The notes under the pieces are model-generated. The model searched no databases, was not told the origin of the DNA, and saw only the letters and a program-made list of their open reading frames with translations. From positions 1 to 64,000 of the forward strand of contig CAIYHQ010000134.1 of NCBI GenBank assembly GCA_903926075.1: DNA of 64,000 bases, in the 5' to 3' direction. Origin of the DNA: an uncultured Methanomicrobiales archaeon (GTDB lineage Archaea > Halobacteriota > Methanomicrobia > Methanomicrobiales > Methanospirillaceae). The position numbers and the translations under genes were made by a program. This document shows, in pieces, positions 34,340 to 42,885 of the stretch. The first letter of the stretch is position 1. The number at the start of each line of letters is the position of its first letter.

Positions 34340-37300
34340 ATGAGGCAAAAATTGTTGTCTTTAAAAATTTTTATCGGTTTTTTTATAATTTGTAGTATAG
34401 TAATTGGAATATGTAATGCAGCTTTACCTACCTCACCCTGTAGGTCCGGTTGGATTGAGTATGATGGTGGACCGGGCTGTTATTATTGTGAATCCAGTGG
34501 TGAATGGGCTCCATGTTCTCAGGGAGGAGGTAATTATGGTACTCCCGGTTCTTCTTCATCAAATCCGGACTGTCCCTCTGGAACATATTATGATGCCTCG
34601 CAGGATGCATGCATAATGACAGTCGTAGAAGGCTGCCCAACCGGTTACCATACAGATTCTGACGGCTCGTGTGTTTCCAACAACAATCCATCATGTCCGT
34701 CCGGGACGACTTGGGACTCTGTAGAGCAGGCTTGTATTAAAACCACCATTGTATGTCCGGACGGCTATACCTTTGACTCTCAGCAAAGTGCATGTATACC
34801 GGCAGATAAGGGATGTTATCCAGGTTCAACCTGGGACTCGGTGGAGCAGGCCTGTCTTTCTGATTCATGTCCATATGGAACAACATGGAGTGACGCAGAC
34901 AACGCGTGTGTTGCCTGGATTCAGGGTAAATGCCCGATAGGGTACCATGAAGACAGTTCAGGCAACTGTATACCAGATGTCCCTGTTGGAGATTGTTATC
35001 CGGGTTCAACATGGGACCCTGCGGAAAACGCCTGTGTTGCTGATTCCTGTCCTGAAGGTACTACATGGAGTGACGCAGATAATGCCTGTGTTCACACTTC
35101 GGTTATGGACTGCCCGGAAGGTGACATGTACGATGCCGCCCAGGATGCCTGTGTTCCGACCAGCGGACCTGAGTGCCCTTCCGGTTCAACATTTTATGCA
35201 CCTGAACAGTCATGTGTTTCATGTTCTGAAGGCTCTACATTAGACTCAACAAATGGGAATTGTGTTACGAATTGCCCTATAAAAGGCGGTTCTGTAGATG
35301 TTGAAGTAAAGGGTGCTGTTTTGGACATCACTTGTCCAAATACAAAAGAAGGTAAACCCCAGGAACTTCCGGTTGATCTGAATGCAGTAAAACCGGTTCC
35401 ACCAGGTTTGAGTGCTGATGATCTTGGTAAAATTGTTGCGGATAATGCACTCTTACCAATTAAAGATGCAAAATGTCAGCCTTGTGCAGAATCAGGGTGT
35501 AAGTACCCGTCAAGTGTTAAGATAATATCTTATGGAGGTTCTGCAATAGGGAAAAACGGGGAAGAGATCGTTCAGCAGGTCTGGGACCTGGGTGATGGTT
35601 CGTATTCGGAAGGTGCTGGCGGGGTAAAAGTATATGGCGAACCAGGGACCTTCCAACCGGTATTTCACTATGTTGATCAATGTGGAGACGATAAAACAGC
35701 ATCAGGGGAACCTGTAACAGTTGAAAAACCGTGCTCTGCAAGTGGCTCATGGAAATGGAGTTCGACTGCTGATTGTATTCCTAATGCAGATGGCAGTAAA
35801 AAATGTGAAATTAAAAATACTGTAACAGAAACAGGTGACTTAAAGGTTACATCTCTATTACTGGACTATGGTGACGGTACACCGCCCGAAGAAGTCCAGA
35901 AAGAAGGAACTGTGACTCATACCTTTACTAAACCCGGTTGTTATATATTAAAAATGACGATTACGGACCAATGCAATGAGCCACAAACATCATCATACAC
36001 TGGAGATCCAATATGTGTCTGTGAAAAAGGGTTAATTTATGATGAGAGTCAGAAAAAATGCGTAGTACCTCCTACAATAACAACACCAACCGCGAAAAAG
36101 ACGCCCAAAGTGATTGTGGTGGTTGTAACTCCAATTATCAAACCCGTAACATCTCTCTCTGTAATTAATAAGGTAACGCGTCCACCAATAGTAACTCCAA
36201 CCCCGAAGAAATTCGTTGTAATAACAAAGATTTCAACAAAGGTAGTGAAACCAGGTACACAACTCACTGTAGTCAAGAAGACTCCTACGGGGCAGACGCA
36301 GACAATAAAGACTCCGACAAAGTTACCTGTAACGGGTGTAAAACTTACTCCTCGTGCAACAAAGTTACCGGGTACTGGTGTAACCCTCACCTTGCCACCG
36401 ACAAAAATACCAACTATAGTTCCTGTCACCCCGATATTTACAAGAGTGACATCATTAGAAACTCCGACGCCTCAGGTAACGAAGAAAAAATTCAGGGTTA
36501 TTACTAAAGTAGTAACTAAGAAGGTAAAGGAGTCAGGTACCCTGAAAGTACTTACACAGACAATAAAGCCACCAATAAAAACAAATACCCCATTACCACT
36601 GAGAACAGGCACAATAGCGGTAATCTCTACCGGAAAATCTGACCTGGGTATTACAGTCACCAAAGATGATTTTGACAATGTTATAAAGAAAGCAAATGTG
36701 AATGTACCCAGTGACCCGTCTGACCTTAACATTATGGCGCCAATCTCCTGGGGACCAGCAGTACCGCTTGACATCGTCCTTACTAGCGGAGAACTTACTG
36801 CACTGATGCAGACAACAAATGCCAAGGGGCCCCTCAAAAACATTCAGATAAAGATTTTGCCAGACGGTTCACTTGAGATGATTTCCTTGGTTGACCTTAG
36901 CAAGTATGGTCTCAAAGTAATGGGTCAGCTTTATGTTAAAGGAACATTCGAAAGGATGACCGATAACACGATTAAGATTACCTTGACAGAGGGAACAATT
37001 GCCGGAGTACCAATACCAAAGATCCTGTTAGGCCAGATCGAAAAATTCCTTGATAAAGCAATAAATGACCAACTTAAAACGATGTCTGGATTGAAGATTA
37101 CCACTCTAACCTTTATGGATGGTAAACTGACATATTCAGGGATGTTCCCCCAGAGCGTCTCTTTAAAATCCTCTTCAACCTCTTTAACTGGTACAGTTAA
37201 ACCATCTCCCACTGAGACGCAGGTTCTGAATGTATGGTCAATCTCCACTGTCAAAAATAACCCTAAGGATTTGGCAAAATTAACAATCACCAAACCTCTT

Positions 37301-37591
37301 AAAGTCACAAAGATTCAGACATACCATTGGAATGATGGTAAAGGTGCTACACCCGGATCTATTATGATTCTTGATACTAATAAGAAGGTTCTCGGGACAT
37401 GGCAGGCGACAGGCGAATCAGGAAATAACAATGTCCAGAATGCAGCCTGGAACGCAGTTCCGAATTTTGACCTCCAGCCTGGAACTTACTATGTCAAGGA
37501 TACAAGTCCTGAGACCTGGTCCTGGAACAGCGATACAAATAACCAGGGGATGACGAAGGTCTGGGGAGTTTACAAGACTGTAGTGGTTTAA
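34340..37591 (+). CDS. Giant secreted Cys-rich repeat protein with PKD domains (paralog 1)
   Basis: A 1083-residue protein starting with a signal peptide (LKIFIGFFIICSIVIGICNA). Residues 74-317 hold about ten short repeats of the form CPxGTxWDxxxxACV (e.g. CPEGTTWSDADNACV), a pattern of small disulfide-bonded units. Two PKD-like beta-sandwich domains follow (about 390-463, QVWDLGDGSYSEGAGG; 467-556, LLDYGDGTPPEE), then a Thr/Pro/Lys-rich linker (577-753) with repeats such as PTPKKFVVITKISTKVVKPG. A mixed domain of unknown type spans 755-945, and a C-terminal beta domain lies at about 960-1083 (YHWNDGKGATPGSI). No catalytic motif is seen; a surface or sheath-associated structural role is likely but unproven. 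ATG 34340 fits the promoter and has no Shine-Dalgarno. Confidence 0.82.
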   Translation: MRQKLLSLKIFIGFFIICSIVIGICNAALPTSPCRSGWIEYDGGPGCYYCESSGEWAPCSQGGGNYGTPGSSSSNPDCPSGTYYDASQDACIMTVVEGCPTGYHTDSDGSCVSNNNPSCPSGTTWDSVEQACIKTTIVCPDGYTFDSQQSACIPADKGCYPGSTWDSVEQACLSDSCPYGTTWSDADNACVAWIQGKCPIGYHEDSSGNCIPDVPVGDCYPGSTWDPAENACVADSCPEGTTWSDADNACVHTSVMDCPEGDMYDAAQDACVPTSGPECPSGSTFYAPEQSCVSCSEGSTLDSTNGNCVTNCPIKGGSVDVEVKGAVLDITCPNTKEGKPQELPVDLNAVKPVPPGLSADDLGKIVADNALLPIKDAKCQPCAESGCKYPSSVKIISYGGSAIGKNGEEIVQQVWDLGDGSYSEGAGGVKVYGEPGTFQPVFHYVDQCGDDKTASGEPVTVEKPCSASGSWKWSSTADCIPNADGSKKCEIKNTVTETGDLKVTSLLLDYGDGTPPEEVQKEGTVTHTFTKPGCYILKMTITDQCNEPQTSSYTGDPICVCEKGLIYDESQKKCVVPPTITTPTAKKTPKVIVVVVTPIIKPVTSLSVINKVTRPPIVTPTPKKFVVITKISTKVVKPGTQLTVVKKTPTGQTQTIKTPTKLPVTGVKLTPRATKLPGTGVTLTLPPTKIPTIVPVTPIFTRVTSLETPTPQVTKKKFRVITKVVTKKVKESGTLKVLTQTIKPPIKTNTPLPLRTGTIAVISTGKSDLGITVTKDDFDNVIKKANVNVPSDPSDLNIMAPISWGPAVPLDIVLTSGELTALMQTTNAKGPLKNIQIKILPDGSLEMISLVDLSKYGLKVMGQLYVKGTFERMTDNTIKITLTEGTIAGVPIPKILLGQIEKFLDKAINDQLKTMSGLKITTLTFMDGKLTYSGMFPQSVSLKSSSTSLTGTVKPSPTETQVLNVWSISTVKNNPKDLAKLTITKPLKVTKIQTYHWNDGKGATPGSIMILDTNKKVLGTWQATGESGNNNVQNAAWNAVPNFDLQPGTYYVKDTSPETWSWNSDTNNQGMTKVWGVYKTVVV

Positions 37592-37689
37592 TTAATTTAT
37601 TAAATTTTAAAAATTCCCCTTTTTATTCGTATTTTGGCTTTATCCCAAACGAAATTACAATTTTTCAAAAAATAGCCAATCAGAACATT

Positions 37690-37709
37690 TTATATATTAG
37701 TATGTTCTT
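37690..37709 (+). promoter_or_regulatory. Shared TATA/TGTTC promoter, copy 2
   Basis: TTATATATTAGTATGTTCTT, with the TATA box about 30 bases before the ATG at 37723. This spacing argues that 37723, not the upstream in-frame 37702, is the start. Confidence 0.6.
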
Positions 37710-37722
37710 TTTAGAATATACC

Positions 37723-40700
37723 ATGAATCAAAAAGCGTTATTATATAAAATGTTAATTGGAATCCTTTTTTGTTCCCTGGTGATCGTAGGGTCTTCCACT
37801 GCTTTCTGTAGCGGTGGCTCATGCTCTGGTAATACCGGAAACACCGTAAGTTCTGGGAGTTCAGATTGTCCCGCCGATACATATTATGATGCCTCGCGGG
37901 ATGCATGCATAAGGACAGTCATAGAATATAATTGTCCAACCGGTTACCATATGGACAATGACGACAGTTGTGTTTCCAACAACAATCCGTCGTGTCCTTC
38001 AGGTACAAAATGGGATTCGATTGAGCAAGCCTGCATTAAAACAACAATTGTCTGTGATGAAGGGTTTACTTATGACCCGCAGCAAATGGCATGTGTTCCG
38101 TCTGGTACAGGGGGGTGTTATCCTGGTTCTACATGGGACTCAATAGAACAGGCCTGTGTAGCAGATTCATGCCCCTCTGGAACAACATGGAGTGATCCCG
38201 ATAATGCTTGTGTGGCAGTGATTCAAGGTAACTGCCCGCAGGGATACCATGATGACGGGACAGGTGGTTGTATACCTGACACAGAGAATGGTGGTTGTTA
38301 CCCGGGTTCAACATGGGATCCAGCCGAGAATGCCTGTGTTTCTATAGGCGGTTGCCCTGAAGGGACCACATGGAGTGACGCAGATAATGCCTGTGTCCAT
38401 ACTTCGGTACAGGAATGCCCTGAAGATTATGTCTTTGATTCAGCTCAAAATGCATGTGTTCCAATAAACGGACCTGAATGTCCTTCCGGCTCGGTGTATT
38501 ATGCACCCGAACAGGCCTGCATCTCGTGTGAAGATGGTTATAAATTGGACACGGTTAGTGGAGGATGTGTACCTGATTGTCCGCTCAAGGGTGGTTCGGT
38601 TCAGGTCACAGCTCAAATGGCTTGTATGACATGCGGAGAAGGCAAAGTTTGGGATACAAATAAAAATGACTGTGTTGATTCACCTACAGCAACCGATAAG
38701 ATCCAGGTCTGTAAATATGGAGGAGATGTAACCGGTACAGGAGGAGTAGATATCGTCCAGAAATACTGGGATTTTGGTGACGGGACTTTCTCTAATGAAT
38801 TGAGTGGGACTAAAATATACAATCAGCCCGGGACTTTCACACCCAAGCTTGTTTTTATAGACCAGTGTGGAAATGAGCAGTCGTCAACTCCAGAAAGCGG
38901 ACCAGTCACGGTTGAAACTCCATGCACTGTTACTGGTTCAGTTGATATGAGTGCAAGTTACCAGTGTGTGGTAGATGCGTCAGGTGCATCGAAGTGCGAC
39001 TTTACAAGCAATGTTAAGCCAAATGGTGATTTTAAGGTCAATACTACGAAATGGGACTTTGGTTGTGGATGTCCCACATCAAGTGATCCCTCAACAAGCC
39101 ATACATATACTGAACCAGGCTGTTACGAACCAAAGTTCACGATAACTGACCAGTGCGGAAAGGAACATACTATAACACCTCAGGGTGACCCAATATGTGT
39201 CTGTGAAAAAGGACAGATCTATGATGACAGTCAGAAAAAATGTGTAAGTCCACCCCCAACATACACGCCAACTCCCAAAAAGACGCCAATTGTGATAGTA
39301 ATCCATATTACGCCTATCATTAAACCCGTGACACTTCCACCTGTAATCGAAAGGCAGACGCGTCCTCCAATGATTACTCCCACTCCCAAAAAATTTGTAG
39401 TGATTACAAAAATTTCGACAAAGGTAGTGAAACCAGGTACACAACTGACTGTAGTCAAAAAGACTCCTACAATCAAGCCTCAGACTTTTAAAACACCAAT
39501 TACTACTAAAACAACGCCGACAGCTAATTCCGGTATGGGACCTGAAACAGGTACACCTACTACCAAATGTGACTGGAGCGGAGTCTGGAATGTTGACGGC
39601 AAGGGCGATATTACCTTTACCCAGTCAGGAAACCAGGTAAAAGGTACTTCTTCGGACGGGAAAATAACGATAGATGGAACAGTTTCAGGTGATGGTAACA
39701 CATTCACTGGAACCATGACTGAAGGAGCAAATTCGGGAAGCTCCGGAAATTCGGGGAACCCGGGCGGTTCGGGCTCATGCCCGTCTCCACCAAACGGAGG
39801 ATCTAAAGAGCAGCAGATAGCATACTGGATCTTTAAGTATACCAATGATGCAAGGGCTAATGCCGGCCTTGCACCTTATTGCTGGTCTGATGAATTAGCT
39901 CCTGTTGCAACACATTATAGCGGAGTGCTGGCTGCAAGCGGCAGTGCCAGCAGCCATGACCTGGACGGTCCCTGGCAGAACAGGTTTAATGGAATTTCGA
40001 ATCAGGCGAATGGCGAGAATATTGCTTTTACTATAACTGGTATTAATGTCATTAACAACCCCATCTCAACCCCGCCATGCACACTCTATTCGGGTACCAG
40101 ATACATCCAGGACACACCTGAAGCTATAGCAAAAGACCTGGTTGATTCTTGGATGTTAAGGGACGGTTGTGCAAACCCGCCTGACGGGCATAAAAAGAAT
40201 ATTCTGAGCTCCGACTTCAATATGATAGGAATAGGCGTTGCTACAGGGAGTATTACGGATTCAGGAGGCAATTCACACCCTGCATATTTCGCTACCCAGG
40301 ACTTTATAAAGGCAACTAATACAATCTCTTCCACACCAACAACACCCTCACCAGGCAGTACAATAACGCAGTTGACCCTTAAAATGTCAGGCACATGCTG
40401 TGGATTCACTGGATCGCTAAATGGGAAGAAAGATAACTGTGGACCGGTCATAACTCCTTCAAAAGGTCAAACGAGTACACCTGTTACCTCTCCATCCCCT
40501 TCACCATCAGCATCACCTTCTCCAACGATTATATCCACGCCTCAGACCCCGATATTCACTCCACCACTTACCCCTGCCTTAACATTACCACCTCTGACTG
40601 CAAATCCAACGCATAAAAAAGTGAAAGTCATAACGAAGGTTATAACAAAGGTTGTAAAAGGGCAGCCTAGTCTGAAAGTAATAACACAAACATTAAAAGG

Positions 40701-41181
40701 GCCAATAATAACGCCACTAACTGTGAAACCAGGGACCCAGTTGACAATTATGCCTAAAGGGACTCTATTGATCAAGGGGAAATCCCCTATAATTACACTC
40801 TCCAGGGGAATGTGTTTCGGTACTTGTCCGGTTTACAACCTGTCAATATTCCAGGATGGTACTGTTACTTATGAAGGAAAGGAGTATGTAAAGATTAAAG
40901 GGACAAAGACTGGAAAAATAAATTCAAGCGAATTGAATAATCTCGTAAACCTCTTCAGGACTGACAAATATATGGATATGAATGATCAATACGTGCATGT
41001 CAGTATGACAGATCTCTCATATGTCACAACTTCCTTCATAGATAATGGGATAAAAAAGACAATTTACCATTACGAAGGAGATGACTCTGCTCCGAAAGAC
41101 CTAACAACACTCGAAGATGCCATTGACAAGGCGGTAAACTTAAAACAATGGACAAATCCTTATACTCCAACTAAAAAATAA
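37723..41181 (+). CDS. Giant secreted Cys-rich repeat protein with PKD, CAP/SCP and DUF6438-like domains (paralog 2)
   Basis: About 1152 residues from ATG 37723 (MNQKALLYKMLIGILFCSLV, signal peptide). Residues 46-322 carry the same Cys-rich repeats as the neighbour (CYPGSTWDSIEQACV). Two PKD-like domains follow (about 325-400, YWDFGDGTFSNE; 408-492), then the same Thr/Pro/Lys linker, and a Gly/Ser beta segment (about 600-690). A CAP/SCP domain lies at about 695-862 (WIFKYTNDARANAGLAPYCW, GENIAF, HKKNILSSDFNMIGIGVA), a second linker at 890-1015, and a C-terminal domain resembling DUF6438 (ITLSRGMCFGTCPVYNLSIF) at about 1022-1132. CAP domains in secreted prokaryotic proteins are linked to adhesion, lipid binding or proteolysis. 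The tandem arrangement with paralog 1 suggests duplication with domain exchange. Confidence 0.82.
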   Translation: MNQKALLYKMLIGILFCSLVIVGSSTAFCSGGSCSGNTGNTVSSGSSDCPADTYYDASRDACIRTVIEYNCPTGYHMDNDDSCVSNNNPSCPSGTKWDSIEQACIKTTIVCDEGFTYDPQQMACVPSGTGGCYPGSTWDSIEQACVADSCPSGTTWSDPDNACVAVIQGNCPQGYHDDGTGGCIPDTENGGCYPGSTWDPAENACVSIGGCPEGTTWSDADNACVHTSVQECPEDYVFDSAQNACVPINGPECPSGSVYYAPEQACISCEDGYKLDTVSGGCVPDCPLKGGSVQVTAQMACMTCGEGKVWDTNKNDCVDSPTATDKIQVCKYGGDVTGTGGVDIVQKYWDFGDGTFSNELSGTKIYNQPGTFTPKLVFIDQCGNEQSSTPESGPVTVETPCTVTGSVDMSASYQCVVDASGASKCDFTSNVKPNGDFKVNTTKWDFGCGCPTSSDPSTSHTYTEPGCYEPKFTITDQCGKEHTITPQGDPICVCEKGQIYDDSQKKCVSPPPTYTPTPKKTPIVIVIHITPIIKPVTLPPVIERQTRPPMITPTPKKFVVITKISTKVVKPGTQLTVVKKTPTIKPQTFKTPITTKTTPTANSGMGPETGTPTTKCDWSGVWNVDGKGDITFTQSGNQVKGTSSDGKITIDGTVSGDGNTFTGTMTEGANSGSSGNSGNPGGSGSCPSPPNGGSKEQQIAYWIFKYTNDARANAGLAPYCWSDELAPVATHYSGVLAASGSASSHDLDGPWQNRFNGISNQANGENIAFTITGINVINNPISTPPCTLYSGTRYIQDTPEAIAKDLVDSWMLRDGCANPPDGHKKNILSSDFNMIGIGVATGSITDSGGNSHPAYFATQDFIKATNTISSTPTTPSPGSTITQLTLKMSGTCCGFTGSLNGKKDNCGPVITPSKGQTSTPVTSPSPSPSASPSPTIISTPQTPIFTPPLTPALTLPPLTANPTHKKVKVITKVITKVVKGQPSLKVITQTLKGPIITPLTVKPGTQLTIMPKGTLLIKGKSPIITLSRGMCFGTCPVYNLSIFQDGTVTYEGKEYVKIKGTKTGKINSSELNNLVNLFRTDKYMDMNDQYVHVSMTDLSYVTTSFIDNGIKKTIYHYEGDDSAPKDLTTLEDAIDKAVNLKQWTNPYTPTKK

Positions 41182-41183
41182 AC

Positions 41184-41191
41184 TTTTTTTT
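41184..41191 (+). terminator. Possible T-rich terminator
   Basis: TTTTTTTT just after the stop of the second giant protein; archaeal termination often occurs at such runs. No stem-loop is needed and none is evident. Confidence 0.35.
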
Positions 41192-41485
41192 GCGATCCCG
41201 GTAACAATAAAATTGTGATTAGGATTAAAAGATTTTAAAGAATGGAAACATTTCTTAAGTAACTGGATAATTTCAGGTGAAAAGGAAATTTAAGCTGAAA
41301 GATCTAACCTATATATAAAGATATGTTTATCTGCGGTATTTCCATCAAATTGGTAAATTGAATAATTTTTTTGAAATTTATTGGTTTTTAGAATTGATTT
41401 GAACTTTTTATATGTTTAATACTGATTTTTAAATACTCTTTTTCCTGGATATTTCAGGATTTAAACATTGAATCTTTACGATATT

Positions 41486-41505
41486 TTATATAGTAGTATG
41501 TTCCT
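41486..41505 (+). promoter_or_regulatory. Shared TATA/TGTTC promoter, copy 3
   Basis: TTATATAGTAGTATGTTCCT, with the TATA box about 30 bases before the ATG at 41519. It nearly matches copy 2 from the TATA through TATGTTC, and both continue to an ATAxxATC/ACC-ATGAA start region. Confidence 0.6.
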
Positions 41506-41518
41506 GTATGATAATATC

Positions 41519-42853
41519 ATGAAGCCGAAAGTGTTGTATTATGGATTGATAATTGGACTGATCCTGGGTCTTTTCATCATAACAGGAATAGTCAGTGCAT
41601 CATGTAGTGAAGGAGTATGTTCCGGCGATTCAGGTAGTTACGTTTACACCACACCAAGTTCACGATGGGTATCATCAGACCCATGTTCAGTATATTGTTC
41701 AAGCTGTGCATCCGGATATTGTGACGATTGTAATGGTGATGGTTATTGTGATAGTTCAGAAAGCAATAGCGGTAATTCTGGTTCCTGTACAGTTCATTGT
41801 TCGACTTGCGCGACTGGTTATTGTGATGATTGTAACCATGACGGATATTGTGACAGTCCCGAAGGCTATAGCAGTAATTCAGGTTCCTGTACAGTCCATT
41901 GTTCGAGCTGTGCTTCTGGTTATTGTGATGACTGTAACCATGATGGATATTGTGACAGTCCCGAAAGCAATAGCGGTTATAACCCCGGGTCAAGTAGTTC
42001 AACATTTACCGGGACAAGCATCCTTATAATTTCAACTCCACAAAGCCCTGTCTACCAGCCTACGCCTACACCCACAAAGAGTAAGGTTAAGGTTATCACA
42101 AAAACGGTTACTAAATTGGTGAAAAAAGGAACAGACGTAGCAGTAGTCGTTAAGACAGCCCAGCCACTCGACGCAAGTACGAGCGATAAATCCAAGTCAT
42201 CCGGAACAGCAGGAACTACAGCAAAGACCATCACAACTTCTGCAGGCCAGGGATCAACAGGTACTGGAACAGGTACTGGGAGCACTGGTTCAACTGCCTT
42301 AACCGGTAGCGCAACCTGGACAAATGAAAATTCAAACCCGGTTCTGAATGGCCCAACAAAACCTACAACAATAACATTCTCAACATGTGTAAAAATAGTC
42401 TCGATTAAAACTGTTCACTGGAATAATGGAAAGGGACAGACACCTGGAACAATAGCCCTGAAACTCCCTGATGGTACTCAATACGGCCCGTGGACTGCAC
42501 GTGGTGAAGCAGACCGGACAGGTGCACCGAATGTAAACTGGGTAGCTGAACCACAGATAACAATAAAAGCAGGCACCTATACCGTTGTAGACTCAGACAC
42601 AAAGACATGGTCATATAATTCAGGAAGCCAGAATAGTGGGATAGCAATTGTAAGTTATGATAAGGTTGCATGCCCGGCGGGAATGGGTACTCCAATTCCG
42701 ACAGTACGCCCGGCTGGAGTAGTAGCACCAACTTCGGGTCAGAGTGTCCTTATATCAAGTAATATCGGCAGTTCATTCAGCAGCAGCGGAAGTTCATTAA
42801 GCTTTGGTTCCGGCAGTACAAGTTTTAGTTCAGGCGGCTTTAGTTTTGGATAA
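41519..42853 (+). CDS. Secreted Cys-rich protein with three 34-residue repeats (paralog 3)
   Basis: A 444-residue protein. ATG 41519 is chosen from the promoter position; the frame is open to 41468, but that would place 17 residues before the signal peptide (GLIIGLILGLFIITGIVSA). Residues 54-157 are three tandem copies of a 34-residue unit with eight or nine Cys (CTVHCSTCATGYCDDCNHDG), whose xDGYCDS part resembles a calcium-binding thrombospondin-like or EF-like loop. A linker (PTPTKSKVKVITKTVTKL) related to those of the two preceding giants follows, then a C-terminal beta domain at about 264-381 (VHWNNGKGQTPGTIAL ... GTYTVVDSDTKTWSYNS) homologous to the last domain of paralog 1, and a Ser/Gly-rich tail. 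Probably a cell-surface protein. Confidence 0.8.
   Translation: MKPKVLYYGLIIGLILGLFIITGIVSASCSEGVCSGDSGSYVYTTPSSRWVSSDPCSVYCSSCASGYCDDCNGDGYCDSSESNSGNSGSCTVHCSTCATGYCDDCNHDGYCDSPEGYSSNSGSCTVHCSSCASGYCDDCNHDGYCDSPESNSGYNPGSSSSTFTGTSILIISTPQSPVYQPTPTPTKSKVKVITKTVTKLVKKGTDVAVVVKTAQPLDASTSDKSKSSGTAGTTAKTITTSAGQGSTGTGTGTGSTGSTALTGSATWTNENSNPVLNGPTKPTTITFSTCVKIVSIKTVHWNNGKGQTPGTIALKLPDGTQYGPWTARGEADRTGAPNVNWVAEPQITIKAGTYTVVDSDTKTWSYNSGSQNSGIAIVSYDKVACPAGMGTPIPTVRPAGVVAPTSGQSVLISSNIGSSFSSSGSSLSFGSGSTSFSSGGFSFG
41678..41983 (+). repeat. Three tandem 102-bp coding repeats
   Basis: Units begin at 41678, 41780 and 41882. Units 2 and 3 are nearly identical, unit 1 is more diverged. Each encodes 34 residues of the Cys-rich module. 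Confidence 0.85.
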
Positions 42854-42885
42854 AAAAAATATAATCTTTTCAAAAGGGCTTCAGA

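Larger units (their letters stand above)
41182..41518 (+). other. 337-bp intergenic region, AT-rich
   Basis: No convincing gene. It holds a T8 run, a TATA-like stretch CTATATATAAAGATATGTTT at 41310-41329 that resembles the three shared promoters but is not followed by a start codon, and the real promoter of the next gene at its end. The middle copy may be a decayed promoter or drive an unseen RNA. Confidence 0.4.

Noticed and set aside
36049-36429. Long open frames on the minus strand inside the giant Cys-rich genes (also near 36472-36843, 39480-39845, 40086-40451)
   Set aside because: They lie opposite Thr/Pro/Val-rich repeats whose codons leave the opposite strand open; translations are low-complexity and lack ribosome binding sites.
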